Part shown: in pieces, positions 1 through 10,499 of the stretch
How positions within the stretch are numbered: the first letter of the stretch is position 1
Layout: every line of letters starts with the position of its first letter
Made by a program: the position numbers and the translations under genes
The notes under the pieces: model-generated
Database searches by the model: none
What the model was told of the DNA's origin: nothing
The model's input: the letters and a program-made list of their open reading frames with translations, nothing else
NCBI RefSeq assembly: GCF_000764305.2
Contig: NW_025933246.1
Location: 1-64,000, forward strand
Reading direction: 5' to 3'
Origin: Hyalella azteca
Taxonomy: Eukaryota > Arthropoda > Malacostraca > Amphipoda > Hyalellidae
Length of the DNA stretch: 64,000 nucleotides

Positions 1-484
1 TAAAACACCAGCATTTTCATAGTGTAGGCGATCGCCTCTGCTAGCAGAGGCTGGACATAGGCTATGCATGTCCTGTGTGTAGTAGTCCTTGATCGGAACT
101 ATAAAAATTTCTAAGAAATAAACAATGGCTGGACAAGGTACTGTGCATGAAACGTCACTGAATGCCTAGCTTTGAGTATTTAATAGGAAAACGCATAATT
201 AATCGTTAACACTGAAATTTATAGCAAAATGAATGCGCAACAAATAATCTGATGGTCACAGAATTAAAACTCACGAGGATAGCGGCTCCATCATAAAGAC
301 GTGAATGAACAGTGGACAGACATGAAGCGGAGCACATGTCTTCCTACAATCAAGCGTTTCAATCCTAATTTAATGTCGTGCCATTATAAGGTAGCTCATT
401 GACTGAAGTAGACTAAATTGAACCTAGGTAAAACTGGAATATAAACCGGGAATGGAACTGCAGCTGTATAGGTAATAATATAGC
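1..484. other. No gene seen; linkage to the rest of the window doubtful
   Basis: No frame here shows a recognisable protein or splice-bounded exon. The stretch ends exactly at a sequencing-library junction adapter, so it may come from elsewhere in the genome. Confidence 0.5.
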
Positions 485-522
485 CTGTCTCTTATACACA
501 TCTAGATGTGTATAAGAGACAG
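485..522. other. Tn5/Nextera mosaic-end junction adapter (library artefact)
   Basis: The 19-base Tn5 mosaic end CTGTCTCTTATACACATCT (485-503) is followed without a gap by its exact reverse complement (504-522). This back-to-back pair is the circularisation junction of Nextera mate-pair libraries and has no known natural role in an animal genome. It means an untrimmed adapter entered the assembly; the sequences on either side were joined in a circularised library molecule and may not be neighbours. Confidence 0.97.
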
Positions 523-1660
523 GAGTGAAGCCTACTGCCTCAGCGCCTTCATTGGCTATGCTTACAGTTACAGGATATGGCCTTGCTTGGTCATAGGGCG
601 CACGTACTAGCGGAATGCTGATACCCTTACTTGCATGAACTCTAAACTGGCGCTGTAATTCTTTGTCTTCCTCTCTTCTGTACGATCTCGATTCTTCTGG
701 GGCCAGTCATCTAATCTTTGTAGAAGCAATTCGTATTTATTTTTTAAATCCGAATGANATGAGATTTAACGATATTGAAATAATTCAATTATAAACACCT
801 CAATTTTGATTGCCAACAAAATTCTATTTTTAAACCGCTCTTTTAACAATACTTTTGTTTCAATTCTGAGTACAGCAGTATAAATCTTTTTATCCTGAGG
901 CTTCAAATTGATTAAAATACATTTCCATTTTACATTTTTAAATATTGGTGATCGAAAATAAGAACTGGATTACTTGTAAAATTTCTGTCTCCTCGAACGC
1001 GTTCGTTTATTTAAACACCGGATGGTGGCCAACAAATTGTGATATAGCTAATGAACTAGTTAAATAACTGTTAATATCTTATTGGTCTGCTGGTTTTGCC
1101 GAGTGGTTGTAACGTCACTCTTGTTTGGCCGTGAGATGGCTTCGTGCTGCGCTCTGATTGGTTCAGGGAGCGCCGGTAGCCTACGTGGCGTGGGCTGGCT
1201 GTAAAGTGACGCAAATTGGCGACAATGCTTTGGGGCAGCGTTGCCAGATGGTTATATTTCTATACCAGATTTCACAAATCTGGTATTTTCATAAGGTGTC
1301 TGGTATGTATTTTAGATGTGGTATATTTGCTTATATATGGTATTTTTCTGATTTACTGAAAATTTACTGCATTTAGTTCCACCTCTGAAGTTTGAACTTC
1401 CTCCAGCGTAGGCGTAGATTATATAGATTACCTTCAGAGCGGCGCGACTAGAGGTTTCCCGCCATTTTTGGAGCCGCAAGTTTACCGCTAGATGAAATAA
1501 CCTTATCAAATTGTTAACATTTAACAAAAGTGCTTAGTGCAATATAAGCACGAGAGTGATGATTCTTGATTGATTACTGATCCGTGATGATATGGCCTAG
1601 GACGAGTGAGGTTGTCGAACCGATCTCTGCGACGCAAGCTCCACCGTTTCTGTTTGGTGG
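523..1660. other. Unassigned sequence with one dispersed repeat
   Basis: No coding region is supported. About 970-1060 resembles 47620-47715 (both contain TTATTTAAACACCGGATG and a following AACAAATTGT), so part is a dispersed repeat. Around 1240-1350 the motif CTGGTAT recurs, and it recurs again at 2236-2280 just before the copia relic. One undetermined base lies at 758. Confidence 0.4.
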
Positions 1661-1664
1661 TTTT

Positions 1665-1895
1665 GAATTCTGGGGTGCCATTCAATATTTCACTGATCTT
1701 GAAAATCATCATCCATTCATGGAACTATATGCCTACTGCATCACTTGTCTACTTTGACCTGTCTCCAATGCATTCGTGGAGCGTATGTTTTCACAAGTCA
1801 CCTATGTGAAAAACAAGCAACGAACTAAAATTTCAACTAAGGTACTGGAGTCCCTTATTCGGACCAAAAGCTATTTGCTCAGTCGCAACAAGTGA
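1665..1895 (+). pseudogene. hAT transposase C-terminal relic
   Basis: The frame starting at 1665 reads as the C-terminal dimerisation region of hAT-family transposases: an FWGAIQYF segment, a CITCLL segment, one in-frame TGA at about 1755, then VERMFSQVTYVKNKQR and a terminal LESLIRTKSYLL ending at a TGA (1893-1895). The V-E-R-x-F-S signature is typical of the hAT C-terminus. The zinc finger and most of the catalytic core are missing upstream and the premature stop disables the frame. No terminal inverted repeats were identified. The family call rests on recognised motifs; a database search was not run. Confidence 0.75.
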
Positions 1896-2398
1896 TCAAT
1901 AAACCCAAAATGTTAAATTAATGCAATATGCAAGCATGTACGAAAATAAGCTAAACGAAGATGACCTGTTTCCGTGCCTTGCTCATGTTGAGCGAAGGGG
2001 AAGAAGTGCCACACAGTGTTAAAAAAAAGGAAAAAGTGTCGATGTAATCGAACACCGGAAAAGAAAAGTGTCAAAATGTTTCAAACAGAGTAAAACAATC
2101 GTGTTCAATTGGCTAATTACCGTCAGGCCAGATAATTGCACAGTACATAAGATTTTTTTTTTCCTTTTTCTAACCAACGTTTCTGACGAATATTTTCATT
2201 AAATTTTGAGGTTTTAGTCTGTTTTTGAACAATAGAATTTCTGGTATACTTCTGGTATTTAGAGCTAGGCAATCTGGTATTCTCGCCAAGAAAGAACCTG
2301 GCATCCTTGCTTTTGGGGGGCAGGAGTCCAGCGTGAACCATGATAGGGTGAGCAACGTCCGATGTGTGCTATTAACAGTTGGTAGCCCAGCGTGCGTA

Positions 2399-3752
2399 AT
2401 GGCTTCAGCGAGACCCGTTACTACTGAAGATCCTCCTGTGTTTAAAGAAGATGGAGATTATGATCAGTGGAAAAAGGATGTGGAGCTGTGGACTATTTTG
2501 ACGGATTCAGACAAGAGTAAACACGCCATTACTGTTTATTTGTCATTGACCTGCAGAGCCCAGAATGCTTCATCGGAGCTTTCAGTGGATGAAATTGAAG
2601 ATGACAGTATGAAAAAGTTATGGGATAAATTAGAGTAGACAGTGTATTTGAGCAAGGTGAAAATTGGAAATGTCTCAACATTTAGTTGGCCTTTGAAAAC
2701 TACAGCCGTTCTAACTTCTAAAGAGTGTTCCATTGACGAATACCTAAGTGAGTTTGATCTGTGGCATCACAAATTTGAAGAATGTAGAATAGAATAGAAG
2801 TGTCGGCGTTGAAGAAACAGGCCCATGGCCTGTTGCCGATTCTTGAACTTTTCGTGACTTGATTCACAAGCGATCAGGCCTTTGAACCCGATCTTTCCAT
2901 AGCTGACGATATGAGGTTGTACTACCTACCCGATGCAGTAATTGCATGTAGGCTGCTTAAGAGTTGTGGTCTGAGTGATGTACATTTCCAGCTTGCACTG
3001 TCTACTACACTGAAGATAACCTTTAAAGACATGCAAGCAACATTGAAGAAACTCTTCGTCGAAAGTGGCCATTTCAGACTTTCACGATTTCAGGAGAACC
3101 TGCTGCTTCACCGGTCAATAAACAGGTGAAGCAGCAGGTTCTCTTGATATCGTGAAAGTCGAGCCTGTTCTTGAGAATGAAGCTCTGTATGGCAGCAGTA
3201 GTCGCGCACGTGGTCGGGCGAACGGTTATAGTATGCGGCATACAAACTGAGGTGCTGCTAATTACCGCCAAGACTCATCAGTTACAGCACAAAGTAACAG
3301 TTCTATCTGCAGTAAAAATAATCCGCTTAATCCTGACTGATCAGTGTAAGTTTGTACCATTTGTTCCTCTCGAATGCATTGGGCCAACCTCTGTCCTCAT
3401 GTTTTTGAGCGTCAATACTTCTTCAGTGCTCTACGGTGATAATTGCGACCAGCCCTACTACGACGAACACGATGAAGAAGTAGAGACTACTCTAATGGCG
3501 AATGGCGACTGGTGATGCATCGGATGTGAAAATGGACAGTCTCTTGGGTGAAAATATTGGAAAAGTTCTATTGGACTCGGGTTGCTCAAAGAATGTATGT
3601 GGTGAACACTGAAAAGTGGTTACGGTGCTATATGGAAACTCTTACAGATCCTGAACAAAAATCAATCAGAACCGAGACTAATTTATCGGTTTATCGCTTT
3701 GGGGACGGTCAACACATGAAGGCCACACGGTGCGTCATACTCCGATAATACG
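2399..3752 (+). pseudogene. Ty1/copia-like gag-protease relic
   Basis: The first frame (ATG at 2399, TAG at 2636) encodes a gag-like start with DYDQWKKDVELW, resembling copia-group gag. Matching fragments continue in shifted frames: an ACRLLKSCGL segment near 2945-2980, a CCHC zinc knuckle CTICSSRMHWANLC at 3353-3394, and an aspartic-protease active-site-like motif LDSGCSKNVCG at 3571-3603 followed soon by a stop. Order gag, zinc knuckle, protease fits a copia element; integrase and reverse transcriptase were not found downstream. A SINE-like segment (about 2795-2890, shared with 28070 and 39695) and an inverted duplication (3077-3160) interrupt it. Several frameshifts and stops show it is dead. 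Confidence 0.7.
3077..3160. repeat. Inverted duplication (hairpin) inside copia relic
   Basis: About 36 bases of the gag region are copied in reverse immediately after themselves. The inner 19 bases are perfect (GAGAACCTGCTGCTTCACC and its complement), separated by a 12-base loop (3113-3124). The outer part matches with a few mismatches. Confidence 0.9.
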
Positions 3753-3789
3753 CCGGCAAGGCTGTGAAGACTGATGTCGACTCACGAGT

Positions 3790-4207
3790 CCACGACCCCT
3801 TCATCTTTCCTGAAGCAGGTCATCCTACAACTCAATTTTGTGTGTGGCGTGCGTGCCTCTGATGCACGTGAAGCACAAGAGTTCCATGCTGCTCACGCAT
3901 AGGTAATCTTGCACCTTGCATTGATGATTGCGCGGCGTTGCCGACTGTAAACGCATGGGACTTGGGCGCGCCTGTACTTCAGAGGGATTCAATGCGTAGT
4001 TAACCATCATTTGATTAGTTCTCTGGCAAATTTGTTCCCTGCATTTTGGGCACTTTTCCGTCCAGGCACGGTTAATAGGTTTGTAATGCAGGAGAAGCAG
4101 AAGGGGTGGCCGGCTGGCCGCTGGCCGCACGAAAGGCAAAGCGGATTATGGTTGCCGGTATCGAATGCCTCAACGCAAACTTCGCACTCTAATAAAGCAG
4201 TAGCCAT
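3790..4207 (-). pseudogene. RING-finger/B-box protein fragment, copy 1
   Basis: Reading from 4207 downward, the ATG opens MATALLEC followed by CEVCVEAFDTGNHNPLCL, then CxxC and KCPKCREQI elements in a second frame, the cysteine/histidine spacing of a RING finger. Further along, CFTCIRGTHATHKIEL resembles a B-box zinc finger as in TRIM-type proteins. The pieces lie in different frames and stops occur between them, so this copy is broken. A second copy is at 54660-55140 in the same orientation, and homology extends past the coding part (4260-4370 with 55190-55290). It could be a dispersed gene copy or a gene captured by a repeat. No intron was identified. Confidence 0.6.
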
Positions 4208-4284
4208 TTTGAATAGAGGTAGAGTTTAGCAATTTTCCTAATATTATGTTTAATATTTATCTCACACTCCACTTAAAGCTCTTT

Positions 4285-4720
4285 TTTTGTCAACTCCGTG
4301 ATCCTTCATCTGCAAGACATTCGTAAGAAGTCGATTCAACATTATTACAACATTCAATAAGTGAAGCCCTTTTTCGGAGCTTTGGAGGCGGTGTTTTTAT
4401 GGTGGGCGGCAGAGGTGAACATCGTGTCGAAGGTGAGGCCGAGGATTTTCGAGTTGTGGTTGAGCGGCAGCACTTGATTGTTGATTCCCACTTGTGGGTG
4501 GTGATTGTATTGAGCGGTGTTCGGAGTGATGAGCATGACATGTTGGCTTGGCGGCGGAAATTTCGAGGTTGCGTTGGGTTAAGGTCAGTTCTGGCAGGTA
4601 GTAGTAAGTCGTACGGTATCGGGTCCGCTTGTGTAGATGGTGAAGTCGTCTGCGTAAGAGATTATTTTGATTTTCGGCGGAGGTAGCGGGTCTTTGGAAT
4701 TTATATAGTGGTAGAAGAGC
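4285..4720 (-). pseudogene. LINE reverse transcriptase fragment (YADD box)
   Basis: On the minus strand the frame contains ISYADDFTIYTSG, with the catalytic YADD box encoded by 4645-4656. Downstream in a shifted frame come KILGLTFDTMFT and KAPKKG, typical of the thumb region of non-LTR reverse transcriptases of the jockey-like group. Stops and frameshifts interrupt it, and the endonuclease and N-terminal RT are absent. The C-terminal LINE fragment at 55.8-56.5 kb may be the same family. Confidence 0.75.
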
Positions 4721-4849
4721 GACGTTAATGCCAATGTTTATCGCCCAATCAAGCTTTGGCTAACTGAATGCTAACTTAAATGAGCATTAGCTTGATGGGA
4801 ATAAAGGACAGCCATTTTCCCCCTAATTTTCCACTAATACTAGAAAAAG

Positions 4850-5278
4850 GGAATGTCCAGTGTCAATCTGGCGTCTCATTATTACAATCATAATTATATT
4901 AAATGAGTAGATAATATGTTATTGAGACGTAATATTGACTCGACCTGATAGAGATTAATGAAAAAGTACTAGACATGAGTCAGTGTCTGGAAGACATCAC
5001 GTGGTAGATCACGCGATCAAGACCTTAGTCGTGGGCGGAAGCTGAAGGCTATATAAGGGCTGGTAACCTTAGTATGAGCCCCCGCAGTGGTTGATAAGCG
5101 CTCCGCGATGTAACGCGTCGGTTGAGTTCTTCGACCATACGGTCGATGCCGTAGCTCATACCTCTGTATCGTAACTCTTGTAACACCACCCCGTATATCA
5201 AGATATGTTATCTAGACAGCTGTGTTACTTATCCTTCACGACTCTAGTCACGTAAACCAATTCTCAGGTAGAGCTTAA
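4850..5278 (+). mobile_element. Probable solo LTR (LTR-1, copy a)
   Basis: About 400 bp aligns in inverse orientation with 30905-31245. Both copies begin near TGTCC(A/G)GTGTCAA, share a GATCACGCGATCAAGACCT block and a TATA-like GCTATATAAGGGCTGG (or AATAAAAGGGCGGG in the other copy), and end near GGTAGA(G/A)CTTA. Two isolated, diverged copies with promoter-like centres and no attached coding region suggest solo LTRs. Target-site duplications were not resolved. Confidence 0.55.
5051..5066 (+). promoter_or_regulatory. TATA-like box in LTR-1
   Basis: CTATATAAGGGCTGG lies mid-element, where a U3/R promoter would sit. This is inference from position and sequence only. Confidence 0.35.
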
Positions 5279-5344
5279 TCAATGAGCTCTGACAGCAGCA
5301 AGATGATAGAAGTAGACAAAATGCGATCTAGGATATCGGACGGT

Positions 5345-5875
5345 ATTTCATGAAATTGCGATTGAAAACGATTATTTCACGGGTGATTTTCTAAAATCGC
5401 GGACAAAAATGTGCTTATCTTCTAAATTTTGACTAAAAATTATTATAAGGCAAGGGCCATTTCCGAAGGCCGGATCCCTTGTGAATCAAGTCACGAAAAA
5501 TTCAAGATTCGGCAACAAGCCATGGGCCTATTTTCTTCAATGCCGATACTTCTATTCTATTCTATAAGTACGAGTAAAGTTTTTCGCCAGCAGGAATTTT
5601 TCTTTTCCGTCTCCATCATTGGAGGGGGCGAGAGCTTCTGCCTGATTTTCCAATTTGGGACTACAAATGGTGAGCGGCGGCGGCTCTTAAGTGGAAAATT
5701 AGGCAGAAGCCACCCATGAATTTGCAAAAAAAAACGACCATGAATATGGCTAATTTTTCCGTTCCTATGGCTTGCCCATTTTATGCGGTAAAATATAAGA
5801 AAAAACGGCCTGTTTTTACCCGCGATTTTTGAAAATCGTCCGTGAAACGAACGTTTACACCCGCCCTTTCAGGAA
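5345..5875. mobile_element. Foldback/TIR DNA element with nested inverted repeats
   Basis: The outer ends form an imperfect inverted repeat of about 60 bp (left contains TTTCACGGGTGATTTTCTAA; right contains CGATTTTTGAAAATCGTCCG). A second inverted pair lies inside at 5634-5710 (GCTTCTGCCTGATTTTCCA against TGGAAAATTAGGCAGAAGC). No transposase is encoded, so it would be non-autonomous. Family unknown; TSD not determined. Confidence 0.6.
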
Positions 5876-6094
5876 GCTTTTGGCCGATATTCCAAATAGA
5901 TTGGTGGCAAGATAATTGCTAAGTTCATACTTCGACCTTTGAAACTTGGTACCATAAACGTAATAACAGCGCATTTTCATCAATGATGTCCGAATAGATA
6001 ATTAGTCTTAAAAACTTATATTAATGAAATGTAGGCAGTAACGGCTTTATGGTAATTTCACTCGTTTGAAACATTGATTTTCTAAATCCAAGTA

Positions 6095-6155
6095 TGTCGG
6101 CCGCTTCATGACTATCCGGTAAGTATTCCTGTACACGAGGACAGTATAAAGCCCT
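6095..6155. repeat. Dispersed repeat fragment shared with 57680-57800
   Basis: The block containing TATCCGGTAAGTATTCCTGT and ACACGAGGACAGTATA recurs with small changes near 57760-57795. Function unknown. Confidence 0.45.
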
Positions 6156-6357
6156 GTCCATACGCTCAAACTTATCGTCAGTCTTGCATGTCATGTCAGA
6201 TTTGACGAAAAGACGGAGCGTGTGGACGCTCAAAGTTTGACGTCTTGCATGACGGGTGGGCGGAGTTTTGAGGTTTGACAATCCTGTGGAAAAGACGGAC
6301 GGGCGAGACCTTTGGGTTCATGCAAGACTGACGATAAATTTGAGCGTGTGGACGGAC
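6150..6357. mobile_element. MITE-like TIR element, family M1, copy a
   Basis: A segment of about 200 bp has terminal inverted repeats around GTCCATACGCTCAAACTTAT and TTTGAGCGTGTGGAC, and an interior with GGGTGGGCGGAGTTTTGAGG. It matches 45021-45223 in reverse orientation, and the TIR matches 44500-44610. No coding capacity. Confidence 0.65.
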
Positions 6358-6399
6358 AACTGACTGATTGGTCAAACTTTTACTCTAGCTCAGTCTATA

Positions 6400-6560
6400 T
6401 TGATGTTGGGTCGCCTGCCGAAGACCACCACTGCCCTGGATGTAATGGACCATCATGATTCCTGCCTTCCGGAACGTAGCCTTCAACACTTCAAGCCGTC
6501 CGTATCTAGCTAGGCCGTGGGTCGAACCAGCCCTCGGTCGAACGGCCACTTGTCGAAGGA
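6400..6560. repeat. Dispersed repeat related to 8060-8420
   Basis: GTCCGTATCT, GGTCGAAC and a preceding block ending AACGTAGCCTTCAACACTTC correspond in order to the longer version at 8060-8420. A related fragment (CGGCACACGGGACAGATACG) is near 34010 in the other orientation. Confidence 0.5.
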
Positions 6561-6659
6561 CGATAAATTTTGGAACAGAACTATGCTATCTGAAACCTAA
6601 CCTGAGATGCGGTGAATGTAAAATTACGTAATTTAACGATGCCCGGAAGTCATATTCGA

Positions 6660-8040
6660 TCCACGGCCTGGTGTTGTATATCCTGCGAGTAATTTAGCAT
6701 TGCATTTAACTTATTTAGAAGGTTTCACAGATCTCGTCCATACACGACGAACGAACATCTCATATATTTCCCTCCTGCATTGTATTAGTCTTTCGCTTGT
6801 CTTGATTCGACGTTTTATTTACGCGGTCCAGTCTGTATATTTCCTAGTACTCCTATTCTCTAACTGCCGGAATAAATTGATATATATCTTGCGTCAACTC
6901 TCCTGATTAACCTATCTATCTTAGCCTCATTAACCTCCCACGTTTACCCTGGATGCTTCCTAAGATTGGTGACCAAACCCCTAAATATCTATCGGACACC
7001 AGGGTCGACGGTGAGCGTTTCTCGAGCTAGCAAATGAAAAGAAAACTTTGCATAGACGCATCGCACCTAATGCTCATTATTCATTTTGAATCATGGTCGA
7101 CTATGTACCATCATTGAAAAAAACTCGTTTTTCTTAGTAACAACTTGAACCAAAGCGAATAGCAGAATCTTTAGTTGAATTCTTGTTAACTCTTAAAATA
7201 TAAAAATGTTAACTTGTTGAGTGACAGACAAAATTATATAGCGGTTATAGCGGTTTCAGCGTTTATTAGGCCGTATTTATTAGGTCTGTTTATTAGGCCT
7301 AAATATATAAAATACGGCCTAATAAATAATAAATTTATTAGCCCGTTTTTTATTTCAGCGTTTATTAGGCCTGTTGCCGATTCTTAACATAGCAGAACAT
7401 CCACAGCTTGTTGCGGGCTTGAACTCGCAACTCACTGCTTCAACTGGCGCACAGAGCTGGGTTCGAACCCGTACCTAGCTCTCGGCTCCAATCTGGGTAC
7501 TCTGAACTTAAACCACTGGGCCACCTTGCCCAGTGGTTAAACAATGATGTTTACAGCTGCGGTTGATTTGGTCTTCCAGTGTCACTCTAACTTTGCTCTA
7601 AGTTTTACAGAATGTTGGTGGTTGCCAACTCGATGCATTCCGTACTGTGGTGGCAAGTTGACGTTAGGTGAGCAGCGTTAGGTTCGTGGTAGAGTTTCCG
7701 AGGATGGGGCACCTTCGTTACCTGCCCACGATCGCCTTCTTTCGTGAGATCTCGGGAGGACAAGCTCACCACTGGAATGGTATTTAACGAATAACAAAAC
7801 AACATTTCTTTCAAGTTAAAATCAAATACAGTGGTAATTTCTTTTTGCATATTATTACGTATATCTGAATAATCGTAAAAATAGAGTAGCTTAAGAAAAG
7901 ATAATAAAAGAGGAAATAGACCAGCCACTTACTATACATAAGACGTCGAATAAAGGTGAAAAATGCCAACTTTATTGCGTATATGGTCAGTTTAATAATG
8001 AAAGATATTACGTTGAAAAGCCATCAAAAAGTGGCAGGAG
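6660..8040. repeat. Segmental duplication D1, copy 1
   Basis: This region is co-linear with 43740-45500 in the same orientation: the TCTAACTGCCGG block, CTAAATATCTATC repeats, the TGTTTACAGCTGCGGTTGAT block and the CAACTCGATGCATTCCGTAC block all recur in order. The copies differ by insertions, a SINE here (7240-7543) and a TIR element in copy 2. No coding region is supported. Confidence 0.7.
7240..7543 (-). mobile_element. tRNA-derived SINE, copy a
   Basis: Read on the minus strand it starts with a tRNA-like region: a pol III A box TGGCCCAGTGG (7513-7523) and a B box GGTTCGAACCC (7459-7469). The body continues to a tail built from AATAAA/TAATAAAC-like units and ends in AACCGCTATAACCGC. The paired duplication copy at 44.45 kb lacks it, which marks its limits. 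A second copy is at 23762-24040. It does not fold as a complete tRNA, so it is not called a tRNA gene. Confidence 0.7.
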
Positions 8041-8059
8041 GGGGGCATCAGATACTGTA

Positions 8060-8420
8060 GGTGTCACGGCATCAGCTCCCTGGCTACAGCGGGACGCCTG
8101 TCGGAGACCACACTGCCGTGCTTCGAATGGACTATCATGATCCCTTCCCTGAAGAACGTAGCCTACAACACTTCTTGACTGTAACATTATCAGCCGCACG
8201 CCACCAGACAGATCACATCCATTGAATTAGACCAATCAGCCCACAGGAAAATAAGCCTGACGTCGTATGGCCCAGGGTCGTCCGCCAAGAAGCGAAAAAA
8301 TTTTACACCAACCGGACGGAGCGCGCCGGAGCCTTGCAGTGATTTTGACGTACGCCACCGAGCCGTCCGTATCTGTCCCGTGTGTCGAATCAGCCCAGGG
8401 TCGAACGCCGTGCGTCGAAC
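8060..8420. repeat. Dispersed repeat, longer version of 6400-6560
   Basis: Contains CGGAGACCACACTGCCGTGC, GTCGAATCAGCCCAGGGTCG and related blocks also present at 6410-6560. An open frame spans part of it on the minus strand but has no recognisable protein. Confidence 0.45.
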
Positions 8421-8439
8421 GCTGCAGCCCAGTGCTGCC

Positions 8440-8640
8440 AAGCTGCAATGTTGCAAAATTTCTTGCAGCCCATGATGGAAAACATTGTTTAAAATGAAGC
8501 ATTGGGAGATGTGTGGTTCCAGCAGGATGAGGCTACAGCTCACACAGCCCGAATGTCACTCAATGTTTTGAAACACATGCATGTTCCCAAACTCTGAGGG
8601 GCGATTTACAGTGGCCTACGAGGTCCAGATATTGTTTTCA
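8440..8640 (+). pseudogene. Tc1/mariner-type transposase relic
   Basis: The frame encodes VWFQQDEATAHTARMSLNVL followed by a stop (TGA, 8595-8597); the next bases in a shifted frame give DLQWPTRS. The order W-F-Q-Q-D-x-A-T-A-H-T-A-R then W-P-x-R-S is the conserved second-aspartate region of mariner/IS630-type DDE transposases. A terminus resembling CCACCCTGTATA, common at mariner ends, lies at 9107-9119 after the nested hAT MITE. The N-terminal part and final catalytic residue are absent or degraded. Confidence 0.75.
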
Positions 8641-8659
8641 AAACATAAGTATTCTAAAT

Positions 8660-9004
8660 CAGTGGTTCCCAAAGTGGGCGATATCGCCCCCCTAGGGGCG
8701 ATGGAAAGATTTTGGGGGGCGATAAAGAAGAAGAGGGCTCTCGGGGGGCGATAGGGGGGCGGCATTCGGAAGTCGAAGTCAGAAGTTCGANCTGGAACGG
8801 TTAAAACAGATGAAAAACACATTGGTTCACTAAAAGGGTCCTATTTATGAAATACACATTTGTGTTTAACCTTTATCTGCTAGAATTGCAGCGTACTAAA
8901 TTTCAAGAAAAAGGCGCATGATTTTATATGTGTCTGTGGGGGGCGCTAGAAATTCACTAGGCAGCCAAAGGGGGCGCCAGCCTGAAAAAGTTTGGGAACC
9001 ACTG
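8660..9004. mobile_element. Non-autonomous hAT MITE, 345 bp, with 8-bp TSD
   Basis: The element begins CAGTGGTTCCCAAAGTGGGC and ends GTTTGGGAACCACTG, inverted ends characteristic of hAT MITEs. Perfect 8-base target-site duplications TTCTAAAT flank it (8652-8659 and 9005-9012). The interior is G-rich and non-coding, with one undetermined base at 8791. It is inserted in the mariner relic, so it is younger than that element. Confidence 0.95.
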
Positions 9005-9359
9005 TTCTAAATGGTATGTTATGCTAACCTCCAGGAAAATTAACTTTCTTCTTTATGTACCTCCATTACTCTTTTATTTCGCCTCAAAACTGTTCAATCA
9101 GTTCTGCCCCACCCTGTATAAGCTAGCTAACACATTTAAATTGTATATTGTAATCAAAATATAACAAATAGTTAAAGACAACTTATAGCCTTATAAGAAT
9201 TAGCTAAGCTGCTATCTACGTACAATGTAATGCACACTTGATGCCTCTGTACCAAAAACATTCAATTTATTGGAACCTAATACACACTAAAGGCAACAAG
9301 TTTATATACCAATTTGTCATTCATAGGACATTTATACTAAACCACGAATAACAAGACCT

Positions 9360-9512
9360 CAAAATAAATTAAAGACTGCCACTCAATATATTTAAATATA
9401 TGAAAAAATCAAATAAATCGAAAAAATAAAAAAAATCATGATTTTTTTATAAAAAAATCAACTGATTTAATCACATGATTTAATCATTTTGATTTAATCA
9501 TTGCCAACCCTG
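9360..9512 (-). mobile_element. hAT element terminus (CAGGGTTGGCAA end)
   Basis: On the minus strand the end reads CAGGGTTGGCAATGATTAAA followed by repeated TGATTAAATCA-like units, a hAT terminus form seen in many animals. The opposite end was not found, so this is a fragment. Confidence 0.6.
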
Positions 9513-9989
9513 GGGGCAACACACAAGAATCAATTAAGTGCCTCAAAGCGCATGTAGAGGCGCTTTACAGCCGCTGCATGCGCTTCTTGACCGATTGACG
9601 AGCTAGCGATTGACGGGCCATGCCTCATGAAACACAAGCGCGGCACTTAGTAGATAGCTAGGTATTAAAGAATTTTTATCACTTGTTTGCTTTACTCGCA
9701 AATTGACAAAGAATTTCAATTAAATTACAAAAAATTTAAATTAAACTAAAAAGTTAAATTTATTAACTAAAGAAATTCAATTCATTCTGTGTTTTCAATG
9801 TATTAATTTGTGACTTCTGATTTGTGATTCTAGATTCTACGAACTGACGATGGAACTGATCTCCGAAACGTTTTCTATATAGATATGAATTTTTGTGGAC
9901 TATTCTTTGCTTTTAAATTCTTAGTAGATAGCTGTCTGTGGTCTACCTAGTAAGGTTGATTGTGTACGCTGGTCCGGCACACCAAATGT

Positions 9990-10357
9990 CGACAAACACA
10001 ACTCTCGTTTGTAGTCACTCTCTTGTAGAGAGCCTAATTGATCTTGAATTAGGCTCTAAAATGAATGAAAATGAATGCCTATGGAGTGTTCACACAGAAA
10101 AATGGTTGGAGCTTTATAAGAAACTTGTGTGTAGAAGTCACCATTGCTAAAGTTCGAAAGAAAATCCATACGTTGCGTTCACAATTCCATCGTGATTAAT
10201 TAAGCTGAAACGAGAATCAACCAAATCTGGCGCAGGTGCTGACCAAGTGTACAAACCGAAACTATGGTGCTTTGAATCATTGATGTTCATCAACGACAGC
10301 GATCCTCTTCGTCAGTCAACGTCTACTCTCGATGAAGACATTCAGATTTCAAATGAT
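9990..10357 (+). pseudogene. MADF/Adf-1-like DNA-binding domain remnant
   Basis: Two frames together resemble a MADF domain: LWSVHTEKW at about 10080, VRKKIHTLRSQFHRD ending at a TAA (10197-10199), then after a one-base shift SGAGADQVYKPKLWCFESL and further residues to a GT splice-donor-like site at 10358. MADF/Myb-like proteins are the second protein of PIF/Harbinger transposons and also occur as host factors. A transposon-end-like TAGTGTGAACGGGCCTTAAG at about 10610-10629 favours a Harbinger remnant. The frameshift makes it non-functional as read. Confidence 0.6.
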
Positions 10358-10499
10358 GTAAGTTACTTTTGCATGACGTGTTTAGTTTCTGTGATTTTAG
10401 CTAGGTACTCCTGTCAATTTATGAATTACCGTTTAGCGATTTGAAAGAATGATATAATATTGGTACGAATATTGTAACTTTTTATTGAGGTCTAGGTGG

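Noticed and set aside
7459..7523. A tRNA gene
   Set aside because: A and B boxes are present but acceptor and anticodon stems do not form; the unit is dispersed and has a SINE tail.
8190..8543. 117-codon minus-strand frame
   Set aside because: It overlaps the mariner relic on the opposite strand and a dispersed repeat; no domain.
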